A stretch of DNA of 64,000 nucleotides from Pseudomonadota bacterium (GTDB lineage: Bacteria > Pseudomonadota > Alphaproteobacteria > Acetobacterales > Acetobacteraceae), in assembly GCA_021845985.1 (NCBI GenBank), contig JAJZES010000005.1, forward strand, positions 1 through 64,000, in the 5' to 3' direction. A program made the translations under genes and the position numbers. Shown in pieces: positions 7,527 through 16,929 of this stretch. Each line of letters starts with the position of its first letter. Within the stretch, counting starts at the first letter, position 1. The notes below the pieces were generated by a model. That model was not told the DNA's origin, did not search any database, and saw only the letters and a program-made list of their open reading frames with translations.

Positions 7527-8324
7527 TCAGCGATGCTGCTGAAGGTCGATGAGGTATTCGGTCAGCTCCGCCACCGACATCTCGCGCGGGGCGATGTCGG
7601 CGACGATCTCGCCGCGGTCGAGCACCACCAGCCGGTCGGCGACCTCGTGCACATGCGCGAGATTGTGCTCGATGTAGATGCAGGCACGGCCGGATTGTTT
7701 GATGCGGCGGACGAAATCCAGCACTTTGCGAACCTCCTTGACCGCCAGCGCGACCGTCGGCTCGTCAAGGATGATCAGGTCTGAGTTGAAGTGCATCGCC
7801 CGACCGATGGCGATGCCCTGCCGTTCGCCGCCGGAGAGCTGCCGCACGTCGGAATCGACGCCGATGCCGACGCCGCGAAAGCCGATGGTGTTGAGCAGGA
7901 TGTCGTTGGCGATCCGCTTTTCCTCGCGGATGTTGATGAAGCCGAAGCGGTTGACGATCTGCCGGCCGACGAAGAAATTGCGCCACAGCGGCTGCTTCTC
8001 GCCGAGCGACTTGTCCTGATAGACGGTCTCGATCGACATGGCGTGCGACATGCCGACCGAATGATGCGCGAGGTCGATCGGCTGGTCGCGGACATAGATG
8101 CGCCCGGCGCTCGGCGGGGTCACGCCGGTCAGCACCTTGATCAGCGTCGATTTGCCGGCGCCGTTGTCGCCGATCAGGCCGACGATCTCGTTGCGGCCGA
8201 TGGCGAGGTTGATGTCGCGCAGCGCGTGCACGGCGCCGAAATATTTCTGCACCCCCTCCATGCGGACGATGTGGGCGAAATCGCCGTCGCGGCCAGCCGG
8301 TGCCAGTGCGCTGTCGGGCGTCAT
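7527..8324 (-). CDS. Sugar ABC transporter ATP-binding protein, single domain
   Basis: The protein has 265 residues. It has Walker A GDNGAGKST, signature LSGGE and Walker B DLIILDEP, followed by the switch histidine in YIEHN. Ribose-type importers usually carry a fused double ATPase of about 500 residues. This one is a single nucleotide-binding domain, as in a known FrcA-like subgroup, and would act as a homodimer. It is the first gene of a three-gene operon. The 134-base gap upstream is shared with the divergent SMP-30 gene, so the two transcripts may be co-regulated. Confidence 0.88.
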   Translation of the reverse strand: MTPDSALAPAGRDGDFAHIVRMEGVQKYFGAVHALRDINLAIGRNEIVGLIGDNGAGKSTLIKVLTGVTPPSAGRIYVRDQPIDLAHHSVGMSHAMSIETVYQDKSLGEKQPLWRNFFVGRQIVNRFGFINIREEKRIANDILLNTIGFRGVGIGVDSDVRQLSGGERQGIAIGRAMHFNSDLIILDEPTVALAVKEVRKVLDFVRRIKQSGRACIYIEHNLAHVHEVADRLVVLDRGEIVADIAPREMSVAELTEYLIDLQQHR

Positions 8325-8458
8325 GCCGCGTGCGTCTCCCCCGCGCCATCCTGCGGACGGCTCATTTGTCAGGCATAATCGGCGCCGCCGTCCGGCCTGT
8401 CAACCCGTGGCGTCGCCGCGCGGATCGGCTATCGTGGCGGCAAACCGGGAGGCAACCG

Positions 8459-9376
8459 ATGAGCGAAAACCCGCATGTGGTATATGACCGGCGCTTCAAC
8501 GCGCTGATTTTCGGCCACACCAAGCTGGAAAAACTGTGGACCGGGGCACGCTGGGCGGAGGGGCCGGCGTATTTCCCCGCCGGGCGCTATCTGGTGTTCT
8601 CCGACATTCCCAACGACCGGTTGATGCGCTTCGACGAGGGCAGCAATACCGTCTCGGTGTTCCGCAGCCCGTGCTTCAATGAAAACGGCCACAGCGTCGA
8701 TCGGCAGGGCCGGCTGATTTCCTGCGAGCATCGCGGGCGGGCGGTGACGCGCACCGGCTTCGACGGCCGGCGGGAAGTGCTGGCGACGACCTGGCGCGGC
8801 AAAAAGTTCAACTCGCCGAACGACGTGACGGTGAAATCGGACGGCAGCATCTGGTTCACCGATCCGAATTACGGCATCGACACCGAGTATGAGGGCGACG
8901 CCGCGCCGATGGAGCAGGACGGCTGTTACGTCTATCGCATCGCCGCCGAGGGCGGCGCGGTGACGGCGGTGATCACCGACATGAACAAGCCGAACGGCAT
9001 CGCCTTCTCACCCGACGAGAGCCTGCTCTATGTCGCCGATACCGGCGCCACGCATGATCCGTCGGTGGCGCCGGTGATCCGCGCCTTCCCGGTCAGCGCC
9101 GATGGCGCCAGCGTCGGCGAGGGCAAGGTATTCGCCACCTGTGATGCCGGGTTCTTCGACGGGTTCCGCGTCGATGTCCACGGCAATATCTGGAGTTCGG
9201 CCGGCGACGGCGTGCATTGCTTTGCGGCGGACGGCACGCTGCTCGGCAAAATCCCGGTGCCGGAGATCTGCGCCAACGTCACCTTCGGCGGCGTCAAGCG
9301 CAACCGGCTCTATATTTGCGGTCAGACCTCGCTCTACTCGCTGTTCCTCAACACCAAGGGGCTGCCATTCTGCTGA
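8459..9376 (+). CDS. SMP-30/gluconolactonase-family hydrolase
   Basis: The 305-residue six-bladed propeller contains the family signatures WAEGPAYF, FSDIPNDRLMRF, NGHSVDRQGRLISCEHRGR, SPNDVTVKSDGSIWFTDPNYG and PNGIAFSPDESLLYVADT. These supply the metal-binding Glu, Asn and Asp residues. Members hydrolyse sugar lactones or related esters. No signal peptide is seen. ATG 8459 is chosen because GGGAGG lies six bases upstream. A longer in-frame start at 8300 would overlap the divergent ABC ATPase gene. The adjacent sugar importer suggests a lactone step in catabolism of the imported sugar, which is inference from neighbourhood. Confidence 0.85.
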   Translation: MSENPHVVYDRRFNALIFGHTKLEKLWTGARWAEGPAYFPAGRYLVFSDIPNDRLMRFDEGSNTVSVFRSPCFNENGHSVDRQGRLISCEHRGRAVTRTGFDGRREVLATTWRGKKFNSPNDVTVKSDGSIWFTDPNYGIDTEYEGDAAPMEQDGCYVYRIAAEGGAVTAVITDMNKPNGIAFSPDESLLYVADTGATHDPSVAPVIRAFPVSADGASVGEGKVFATCDAGFFDGFRVDVHGNIWSSAGDGVHCFAADGTLLGKIPVPEICANVTFGGVKRNRLYICGQTSLYSLFLNTKGLPFC

Positions 9377-9394
9377 TCCCCGGCCGCCGGCGGC

Positions 9395-10333
9395 TCAGCG
9401 ACTGCACGAGGCGCCGCCGAGCACGCAGAAGCGGGCGCAATGCGGATGGTTCAGCGCCACCGGGCGCAGCGCCGCCGCCAGGGTCGCGCCAAGCTCGAAC
9501 TGTGGATCGTCGGGCAGCAGCGTGCAGGCGACCACGGCGGGCGCGGCGGCGTCGCGCCGGCGCAGCACCATGCGGGAACTGGCGCACATCATCTCCTCCG
9601 GCCGGCGGTGCAGCAGGCCCCAGCAGGCGGTGGTGATCTCGGCCACGTCGGCCGCCGCGTCGAGTTCGGGAAACAGCGTCAGTGCCACCGGATCGGCGGC
9701 ATCGACGGCGACGCCGATGGCGGCGAACAGCGCGGCATAGCCGGCCCGCGCCGCCGCTTCCGGCTCGGCACCCCAGCGGCGGCCGGCGACATGCACGCTG
9801 AACCCGGCGTCGGCGAGCCAGCGCAGCCCGTCGATCGCCGTCTCCCAGGTGCGCCGGCCGCGCTCGGCCTCATGCAGACCGCGCGTGTGGTGATCGAGCG
9901 ACACCCGCAGCGTCAGTCGCGGCTGGCGCAGCGCCAGCAGCCGCGCGCGCTGCCGCTGCATCGGGCGCATGGCGTTGGTCAGCACCAGCGCATCGAGGCC
10001 GCGGCCGAGCACATCCGCCAGCATCTCCGGCAGATCGGGGTTCATGAACGGCTCGCCGCCGGTGAAGCCGATCTGTTCGGTGCCCAGGGCCGCCGCCTCG
10101 TCGAGGTAGCGGCGCACCTCCGCAGCCGTCAGCCAGGCCAGCCGGTCGTTGTGCGGCGACGATTCGATGTAGCAGGTGCGGCAGGTCAGGTTGCACAGCG
10201 TGCCGGTGTTGAACCACAGCGTGCGCAGCCGGCCGGGCGCCACCACGGCGCGCGGCTCGCCGCGGGCGGTGACGGCGGGGTCGCGGAACTTGCGCGGGTC
10301 GAGCGGCAGGCGGGCAGGGGCGGCGAGGTCCAT
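9395..10333 (-). CDS. Radical SAM protein of unknown substrate
   Basis: The protein has 312 residues. The radical SAM cluster motif CNLTCRTC supplies C47, C51 and C54, preceded by TLWFNTGT. GFTGGEPFMNPDLPEML is the GGEP S-adenosylmethionine-binding motif. Downstream cysteines (C in AVVACTLLPDDPQFELG, then HCARFCVLGGASCS at the extreme C-terminus) could bind a second Fe-S cluster. That would resemble SPASM-like or twitch-like proteins, but spacing does not match a named subfamily. It lies 79 bases downstream of the deaminase-like gene on the same strand and may belong to the recA transcript. The substrate is unknown. Confidence 0.8.
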   Translation of the reverse strand: MDLAAPARLPLDPRKFRDPAVTARGEPRAVVAPGRLRTLWFNTGTLCNLTCRTCYIESSPHNDRLAWLTAAEVRRYLDEAAALGTEQIGFTGGEPFMNPDLPEMLADVLGRGLDALVLTNAMRPMQRQRARLLALRQPRLTLRVSLDHHTRGLHEAERGRRTWETAIDGLRWLADAGFSVHVAGRRWGAEPEAAARAGYAALFAAIGVAVDAADPVALTLFPELDAAADVAEITTACWGLLHRRPEEMMCASSRMVLRRRDAAAPAVVACTLLPDDPQFELGATLAAALRPVALNHPHCARFCVLGGASCSR

Positions 10334-10412
10334 CAGCGGGAAATAGCATCGCGCCGCGACAATAAAACCCGTCGCCGCCGCGTCGCCTGCGGGTTCAGCC
10401 GCAGCGCGCCAG

Positions 10413-10856
10413 TCAGCGCCGGTAGGGCAGCGGCAGCAGCCGGCGCACCGGCAGTTTTACCGGCGCCAGCAGGCCCGGCAAGATGACCAGCGCCTGCGGA
10501 TCGTGATCGACGATGAGTTCGCGGCAGGCGCCGCAGGGGGCGACCACGGCAAGCTCGCGGTCCGCCTCCTCGGGCTTCGGATGGCGCACCGCAACCACGG
10601 TGGCGATGCTGCCGTCGCCCTCCAGGATCGCCCGGCCGACGGCGACCGCCTCGGCGCAGACGGAGAGCCGGCCGACCGTGGTGCCGAGATGCAGCCCGGT
10701 CCAGATGCGCCCGTCGCGACCGCGCAGCGCCGCCGCCACCATGTGCCAGAACGGCCGGTAATGCCGCAGCATCACCGCCCGCGCCGCGGCCAGCAACTCG
10801 TCGTCGCCGGCGTCGAGCGGCAGCCCCGGCGCGATGTCTGAAGCGTCGTCCGGCAC
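10413..10856 (-). CDS. Cytidine deaminase-like zinc enzyme next to recA
   Basis: The protein has 147 residues, close to tetrameric cytidine deaminases and blasticidin-S deaminase. The zinc and proton-shuttle motif is VCAEAVAVG (C67, E69). The second zinc motif is APCGACRE (C108, C111). The first motif has Ala where canonical CDA has Arg (CAER), and the extended loop around CAEAVAVG looks more like the blasticidin-deaminase branch. It probably hydrolytically deaminates a cytosine-containing nucleoside or related compound, but the substrate is uncertain. It begins three bases after the recA stop codon, so it should be co-transcribed with recA and SOS-inducible. It ends 79 bases before the radical SAM gene. 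Confidence 0.78.
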   Translation of the reverse strand: MPDDASDIAPGLPLDAGDDELLAAARAVMLRHYRPFWHMVAAALRGRDGRIWTGLHLGTTVGRLSVCAEAVAVGRAILEGDGSIATVVAVRHPKPEEADRELAVVAPCGACRELIVDHDPQALVILPGLLAPVKLPVRRLLPLPYRR

Positions 10857-10859
10857 GCC

Positions 10860-11891
<1,032 letters not shown>

Positions 11892-11973
11892 GAAATCGTC
11901 CCCCGGATGGCCGGCGATGCTGTCATGCCGGCGGCGGAGTCGCAACCGGCGGGCGCGGCGTTCCGCGCCATTT

Positions 11974-11988
11974 GTTCGTTATATGTTC
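11974..11988 (-). promoter_or_regulatory. LexA box of recA
   Basis: Read on the recA strand the site is GAAC-ATATAAC-GAAC, a perfect direct-repeat SOS box of the alphaproteobacterial type (GAAC-N7-GAAC, equivalently GTTC-N7-GTTC). It lies 83 bases before the recA ATG and covers the predicted -10 element, so LexA binding would block RNA polymerase. Confidence 0.88.
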
Positions 11989-12006
11989 GTCAACCGGGGA
12001 ACGCAA
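11978..12006 (-). promoter_or_regulatory. Predicted recA promoter
   Basis: On the minus strand TTGCGT (12006-12001), a 17-base spacer and TATAAC (11983-11978) make a good sigma-70 promoter. The -10 box is embedded in the LexA site. Transcription would start near 11971, giving an untranslated leader of about 80 bases. Confidence 0.65.
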
Positions 12007-12033
12007 AGAGAACTCTTGCCGTGCGGCCAAAAA

Positions 12034-12924
12034 TCACCCCCGCTGCGCCAGCCGGGCCAGCAGAAAATCACGGAACACCGCGACCCGCTTGGAGGTCCGC
12101 AGCTCTTCGGGATAGACGAAATAGACATCCACCTTCGGCGCCTTCAGGTCGGCCAGCAGCCGCACCATGCCGTGCGCCTCCTCCTCCGCCGCCATGTAGT
12201 CGGGCAGCGCGGCGATGCCGATGCCCGAGCGCACCGCCATGACCATCGCCTGCAGGCTGTTGACTTCGAGCAGCGCCCGTCGCGGGTTGCCGGCGCGCCG
12301 GCCGATGTCGCCGAGCCAGTTGATGTCGGCCACCGGCGGGCGGTAATCGCCGAACAGGATGATGCGGTGATTGTCCAGATCCTCCGCCCGCTGCGGCGTG
12401 CCGTGGCGGCGGACATAGTCCTCGCTGGCGCAGACATGCCACTCCATCGACATCAGATGCCGCTGCACCAGATCCGGCTGCTTGGGCGGGTGCATGCGGA
12501 TGGCCACGTCCGCCTCCCGCATCGCCAGATCAAGGTCGCCGTCGTCGAGGATCATCGACATCGTCACGTCGGGATACTGATCGAGGAATTGCTGCACGCG
12601 TGGCGCCAGCCAGGTCGCGCCGAAGCCGACGGTGGTGGTGACTTTGAGCCGCCCGGCCGGTTTTTCCTTGCTCTCGGTCAGCAGCGCCTCGGTCATCGCC
12701 AGTTTGGCGAACACCTCGCGCACCGTGCGGTTGAGGCTTTCCCCCTGCTCGGTGAGGATCAGCCCGCGCGCGTGGCGGTGGAACAGCGGCACCTGCAGCG
12801 CCTCCTCCAGCGCCGAGATTTGCCGCGATACCGCGGACTGGCTCAGGTTCAGCGTGTCGCCGGCGTGCGTAAAACTGCCCGCTTCGGCGACCGCGTGGAA
12901 CACGCGCAGCTTGTCCCAGTCCAT
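12034..12924 (-). CDS. LysR family transcriptional regulator
   Basis: The 296-residue regulator has an N-terminal winged helix-turn-helix (DKLRVFHAVAEAGSFTHA, then LNLSQSAVSRQISALEEAL) of usual LysR form. The periplasmic-binding-like effector domain runs from about residue 90 to 295 (LKVTTTVGFGATWLAPRV, then MREADVAIRMHPP). The start is 16 bases after the trxB stop on the same strand, so it is probably co-transcribed with thioredoxin reductase. Unlike most LysR genes it is not divergent from its neighbour, which makes its target uncertain. A redox role is only suggested by position. Confidence 0.88.
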   Translation of the reverse strand: MDWDKLRVFHAVAEAGSFTHAGDTLNLSQSAVSRQISALEEALQVPLFHRHARGLILTEQGESLNRTVREVFAKLAMTEALLTESKEKPAGRLKVTTTVGFGATWLAPRVQQFLDQYPDVTMSMILDDGDLDLAMREADVAIRMHPPKQPDLVQRHLMSMEWHVCASEDYVRRHGTPQRAEDLDNHRIILFGDYRPPVADINWLGDIGRRAGNPRRALLEVNSLQAMVMAVRSGIGIAALPDYMAAEEEAHGMVRLLADLKAPKVDVYFVYPEELRTSKRVAVFRDFLLARLAQRG

Positions 12925-12940
12925 CGTCAGGCCATTCCCT

Positions 12941-13909
12941 TCATGCGGCAGCGAGCGCCGAGTCGGCACCCTGCGCGGCCAACCACTTTTCGGCTTCCAG
13001 CGCCGCCATGCAACCTGTTCCTGCGGCGGTCACCGCCTGTCGCCACAGCTTGTCCTGCACATCGCCGGCAGCGAACACGCCATCGACCGAGGTGCGGGTG
13101 CTGCCGGGCGGCGTCACCACGTAGCCCTCGGCGTCCAGCGCCACCTGGCCGACGAAGGGCGCGGTGGTCGGCGTATGGCCGATGGCGACGAACACGCCGT
13201 CCACGTCGAGGCGCTGCTCGGCGCCGGTGCGCAGGTTGCGCAGCCGCACGCCATCGACGCTGGCCGGGGTGCCGGCGGCGGTGATCTCCTCGACCGCACT
13301 GTCCCACACCACGCGCACCTTCGGGTTGGCAAACAGCCGCGCCTGCAGGATTTTTTCCGCCCGCAGCGAGTCGCGCCGATGGATCAGCGTCACGCTCGCC
13401 GCGTGATGGGTCAGATAGAGCGCCTCCTCGACCGCGGTGTTGCCGCCGCCGATCACGGCGACGCGCTTGCCGCGGAAGAAGAACCCGTCGCAGGTGGCGC
13501 AGGCGGAGACGCCGAAGCCCTGCAGCCGCTGCTCGCTCGCCAGACCGAGCCAGCGCGCCTGCGCCCCGGTGGCGATGATCACCGCGTCGGCAAGATAGGT
13601 GTCGCCGCCGTCGCCATGGGCGACGAACGGGCGGCGGCTGAATTCGACCCCGGTGATCAGGTCATTGACGATCTGCGTGCCGACATGCCCGGCCTGCGCC
13701 GCCATTTGCTCCATCAGCCACGGCCCCTGCACCGCGGCGGCGAAGCCCGGATAGTTCTCGACATCCGTGGTGATCATCAACTGGCCACCCGGCTGCAGCC
13801 CGGCCACCAGCAGCGGCGCCAGCCCGGCGCGCGCGGCATAGATCGCCGCCGTGTAGCCGGCCGGTCCGGCGCCGATGATCAGAATACGGGTGCGCATGGT
13901 CTGCGGCAT
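12941..13909 (-). CDS. trxB: Thioredoxin reductase
   Basis: The 322-residue flavoprotein reduces thioredoxin with NADPH. The FAD-binding GAGPAGYTAA is near the N-terminus. The redox disulfide is CATC (C137, C140) in SACATCDGFFF. The NADPH site is GGGNTAVEEA with HRRDSLRA, and the C-terminal FAD block is GVFAAGDVQD. ATG 13909 is chosen for GGAG five bases upstream. An internal ATG at 13897 is possible. A lysR gene follows on the same strand, and an Lrp-type regulator is divergent. Confidence 0.95.
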   Translation of the reverse strand: MPQTMRTRILIIGAGPAGYTAAIYAARAGLAPLLVAGLQPGGQLMITTDVENYPGFAAAVQGPWLMEQMAAQAGHVGTQIVNDLITGVEFSRRPFVAHGDGGDTYLADAVIIATGAQARWLGLASEQRLQGFGVSACATCDGFFFRGKRVAVIGGGNTAVEEALYLTHHAASVTLIHRRDSLRAEKILQARLFANPKVRVVWDSAVEEITAAGTPASVDGVRLRNLRTGAEQRLDVDGVFVAIGHTPTTAPFVGQVALDAEGYVVTPPGSTRTSVDGVFAAGDVQDKLWRQAVTAAGTGCMAALEAEKWLAAQGADSALAAA

Positions 13910-13985
13910 GGTTGCTCCGCGCGAAAGTGTCGGCAGCATATCGGGCGGCGCGGGGTCAGAACAAGGAACCATCCGCGAACTGCCC

Positions 13986-14013
13986 TTGCCCGGGCGGATT
14001 CGTGCAATAATAT
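13986..14013 (+). promoter_or_regulatory. Predicted promoter of the Lrp-family gene
   Basis: TTGCCC (13986-13991), a 16-base spacer and TAATAT (14008-14013) lie 28 bases before the ATG, with GGAG at 14028-14031 as ribosome-binding site. The TAATAT lies in one of the few AT-rich runs of the window. Confidence 0.5.
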
Positions 14014-14041
14014 TTCGCGTGGACCGCTGGAGCCAGAATTG

Positions 14042-14521
14042 ATGAAGCCGCAGCCTGACGATGCCCCGCTGCTCGACCCGACCGACCGGCGCATCCTGTC
14101 CGAGCTGCAGGCGGATGGACGGATGACCAACGTGGAACTGGCCCGCCGCGCCGGCATCTCGGCGCCGCCCTGCCTGCGCCGGGTGCGCCGGCTGGAGGAG
14201 GCGGGGATCATCCGCGGCTACCACGCCGACACCGACCCGCAGAAGCTCGGCTGGGAGATCACGTTCTTTGCCGTGGTCGGGCTGGAGAGCCAGAAGGAGA
14301 CGGTGCTGTCCGGCTTCGAGCAGATGGTGGCGAGCTGGCCGGAGGTGCGCGAGTGCCACATGATCCGCGGCGGCGGCGATTTCCTGCTCAAGCTGGTGGC
14401 GCGCGACACCGCGCATGAGAATCTGCTGACCCAGCGGCTCACTGGCGCCGCCCATGTCGGGCGGGTGCAGACGCTGAACACCATCCGCACCAGTCGGCTG
14501 CTGGCGGGGGTGCCGTTCTGA
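14042..14521 (+). CDS. Lrp/AsnC family transcriptional regulator
   Basis: The 159-residue protein has the standard Lrp layout. An N-terminal helix-turn-helix (LDPTDRRILSELQADGRMTNVELARRAGISAPPCLRRVRRLEEAGII) is joined to a C-terminal RAM ligand-binding domain (VAS-WPEVRECHMIRGGGDFLLKLVARD). Such proteins sense amino acids and form octamers on DNA. The gene is divergent from trxB and abuts the glycosyltransferase gene immediately downstream, so those two are co-transcribed. Its regulon cannot be told from sequence. Confidence 0.92.
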   Translation: MKPQPDDAPLLDPTDRRILSELQADGRMTNVELARRAGISAPPCLRRVRRLEEAGIIRGYHADTDPQKLGWEITFFAVVGLESQKETVLSGFEQMVASWPEVRECHMIRGGGDFLLKLVARDTAHENLLTQRLTGAAHVGRVQTLNTIRTSRLLAGVPF

Positions 14522-14522
14522 G

Positions 14523-15887
14523 GTGATGGCGCTGCTGCTCGGCCTCACCGCGCTGCGGCTGGCCGTGGCCGCGGCGCTGCCGCTGGCGCCGGACGAAGCC
14601 TATTACTGGGTGTGGTCGCGGGCGCTGGCCGCCGGCTACCCGGACCATCCGCCGATGGTGGCGCTGTGGATCAGGGCGGGGACGCTGCTGCTCGGCCCCG
14701 GCGCGCCCGGGGTGCGGCTGCTGGCGCCGATCGCCGCCGCGCTGGGCAGCCTGCTGCTGGTGCAGGCCGGGCGCGACCTGCTGGGCTCGCGCGCGGCGGG
14801 GGTGCGCGCGGCGGTGCTGCTCAACGCGACGCTGCTGTTCGGCGCCGGCGCGGTGACGATGACGCCGGATACGCCGCTGCTGTTCTTCTGGACCGCGACG
14901 CTGTGGGCGCTGGCGCGGCTGCTGGCCAGCGGGCGCGGCGGCTGGTGGCTGGTTGCCGGCGCCGCCGCCGGGCTGGCGCTCGACAGCAAATACACGGCCG
15001 CGCTGCTGGCGCCGGCCATCCTGGCGTGGCTCGTCGCGGTGCCGGCGCTGCGCCCCTGGCTGCGCCGGCCGCAGCCTTGGGCCGGGGCGGCCATCGCCGC
15101 GCTGCTGTTCGCCCCGGTGGCGGCGTGGAACGCGGCGCATGGCTGGGCCAGCTTCATCCGCCAGGGCGGACGCACCGGCGACTGGCACCCGGCGCGGGCG
15201 GCGCAGTTTCTCGGCGAGTTGCTGGCCGGGCAGCTCGGGCTGGCGACGCCGCTGCTGGCGGTGCTGTTTGCCGCCGGCATGGTGGTTGCGGCGCGGCTTG
15301 CGTGGCGGCGCGATGCGGCGTGGACGCTGCTCGCCGCGCTGACGCTGCTGCCGGCGGCGGTGTTCGTCCAGCACGCGCTGGGCGACCGGGTGCAGGCCAA
15401 CTGGCCGGCGGTGATCTATCCCGCAGCCGCCCTCGCCGCCGCCGGGCTGCGCCGGCAGCGTCCGGCGGTCGCGCTCGGCCTGGCGCTGACCGCGCTGGTC
15501 TATGTCCAGGCAACGCTGGCGCCGCTGCCGCTGTCGGCGCGGCTCGACCCGACGCTGCGCCGGCTCGGCGGCTGGGACGGGCTGGCCGACACGGTGGCCG
15601 CGGCGGCGGCGCGCGACCATGCGGCCTTCGTCGCCGTCGAGAATTACGCCACCGCGGCGGAACTGGCGCGCCGGCTGCGGCTGCCGGTGATCGGGCTGGA
15701 TGCGCGCTGGGCGCTGTTCGATCTGCCGCCGGCGGCGCCGGGCGCGCCGGGGCTGCTGCTGCAACCCGCGGCGCAGGGCGATGTGGTGCGCGCGCGTGGC
15801 GGGATGGTGGCCGAGCGCTATCGGCTCTATCCGATGGCGGCCCTGCCGCCGGGTGTGCCGGCGGTGATGCTGCCCAGGCCGGAGTGA
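14523..15887 (+). CDS. GT39-like membrane glycosyltransferase
   Basis: This 454-residue polytopic membrane protein of the PMT_2/ArnT type transfers sugars from polyprenyl-phosphate donors on the outer face of the inner membrane. The first loop carries the catalytic acidic motif APDEAYYWVWSR, then YPDHPPMVALWIR. Roughly ten very Ala/Leu-rich helices follow, and a soluble C-terminal part begins near residue 345. Translation starts at GTG 14523 or the adjoining ATG 14526, one base after the lrp stop codon. The acceptor is unknown. Confidence 0.8.
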   Translation: MMALLLGLTALRLAVAAALPLAPDEAYYWVWSRALAAGYPDHPPMVALWIRAGTLLLGPGAPGVRLLAPIAAALGSLLLVQAGRDLLGSRAAGVRAAVLLNATLLFGAGAVTMTPDTPLLFFWTATLWALARLLASGRGGWWLVAGAAAGLALDSKYTAALLAPAILAWLVAVPALRPWLRRPQPWAGAAIAALLFAPVAAWNAAHGWASFIRQGGRTGDWHPARAAQFLGELLAGQLGLATPLLAVLFAAGMVVAARLAWRRDAAWTLLAALTLLPAAVFVQHALGDRVQANWPAVIYPAAALAAAGLRRQRPAVALGLALTALVYVQATLAPLPLSARLDPTLRRLGGWDGLADTVAAAAARDHAAFVAVENYATAAELARRLRLPVIGLDARWALFDLPPAAPGAPGLLLQPAAQGDVVRARGGMVAERYRLYPMAALPPGVPAVMLPRPE

Positions 15888-15893
15888 CCGAGG

Positions 15894-16871
15894 ATGGACC
15901 TGCCCACCCATGACGACGTGCGCCACGCCGCCGTCCGCATCGCGCCGCATGTCGTGCGCACGCCGATGCTGCGCAGCGCGGCGCTGGACCGCGCCACCGG
16001 CGCCAGCGTGCTGATCAAGCCGGAGCCGCTGCAGCGCACCGGCAGTTTCAAGCTGCGCGGCGCCACCAACGCCATCCGCGCGTTGCCCGATGCGGTCCGC
16101 CGCGCCGGGGTGGTGACGCATTCCTCGGGCAATCACGGTCAGGCGGTGGCCTGCGCCGCCGCCGCCCTGGGCATCGCGGCCACCGTGTTCATGCCGGCCG
16201 ACGCGCCGGCGATCAAGCGCGCCGGCACCGAGGCATGGGGCGCCACGGTGCGCCCGTATGACCGGCGGCACGATGACCGGGAGGCGCTCAGCGCCGGCCA
16301 CGCCGCCGCCACCGGGCAGTCGCTGATCCCACCATTCGACCATCGCGACGTCATCGCCGGCCAGGGCACCGCGGCGCTGGAGCTGATCGAGGATGCGCGC
16401 GCCGCCGGGCTGACGCTCGATGTGCTGCTGGTCTGCACCGGCGGCGGCGGGCTGGTCGCCGGCAGCGCGCTGGCGGCGGCAGGCGCCTCGCCGGGCACCC
16501 GTGTCCATGCGGTCGAGCCGGAGGGCGCCGACGACACGACGCGCTCGCTCGCTGCCGGGGAGCGGCTGAGCAACCCGCCCGGCGGCGCGACGCTGTGCGA
16601 CGCGCTGCTGGCGCCGATGCCGGGGGTGCTGACCTTCGCCATCAACCGCACGCATCTGGCCGGCGGCCTCGTAGTGACGGAGGCGGAGGTGCTGGCGGCG
16701 ATGGGGTTCGCCTTCCGCCATCTCAAGATCGTCGCCGAGCCGGGCGGCGCGGTGGCGCTGGCGGCGCTGCTCGCCGGCCGGCTGGCGGTGCGCGGTCAGG
16801 TGGTGGGCGTGATCATCAGCGGCGGCAATGTCGATCCGGCGGTGTTCGCGCGCGGGTTAGCCACGGCTTAA
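15894..16871 (+). CDS. Threonine dehydratase-like PLP lyase
   Basis: The 325-residue fold-type II PLP enzyme has the Schiff-base lysine K53 in RTGSFKLRGA, the substrate loop SSGNHGQA and the phosphate-binding CTGGGGLVAG. It lacks the C-terminal ACT-like regulatory domain of biosynthetic IlvA. Catabolic threonine/serine dehydratase, serine racemase or a hydroxy-amino-acid lyase are the likely activities. The sequence does not separate them. It starts six bases after the glycosyltransferase stop. The relation to the motBA pair downstream is unclear. Confidence 0.83.
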   Translation: MDLPTHDDVRHAAVRIAPHVVRTPMLRSAALDRATGASVLIKPEPLQRTGSFKLRGATNAIRALPDAVRRAGVVTHSSGNHGQAVACAAAALGIAATVFMPADAPAIKRAGTEAWGATVRPYDRRHDDREALSAGHAAATGQSLIPPFDHRDVIAGQGTAALELIEDARAAGLTLDVLLVCTGGGGLVAGSALAAAGASPGTRVHAVEPEGADDTTRSLAAGERLSNPPGGATLCDALLAPMPGVLTFAINRTHLAGGLVVTEAEVLAAMGFAFRHLKIVAEPGGAVALAALLAGRLAVRGQVVGVIISGGNVDPAVFARGLATA

Positions 16872-16929
16872 GCAACCCCGGCCATGCTGCCGCCGCGGTC
16901 CGCTGCGGACGCGCGGGCGAGGGCAGGGC

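Noticed and set aside
12941-14548. 535-residue minus ORF extending trxB upstream
   Set aside because: The extension is antisense to the Lrp gene. The true TrxB start is 13909 with a good ribosome-binding site.
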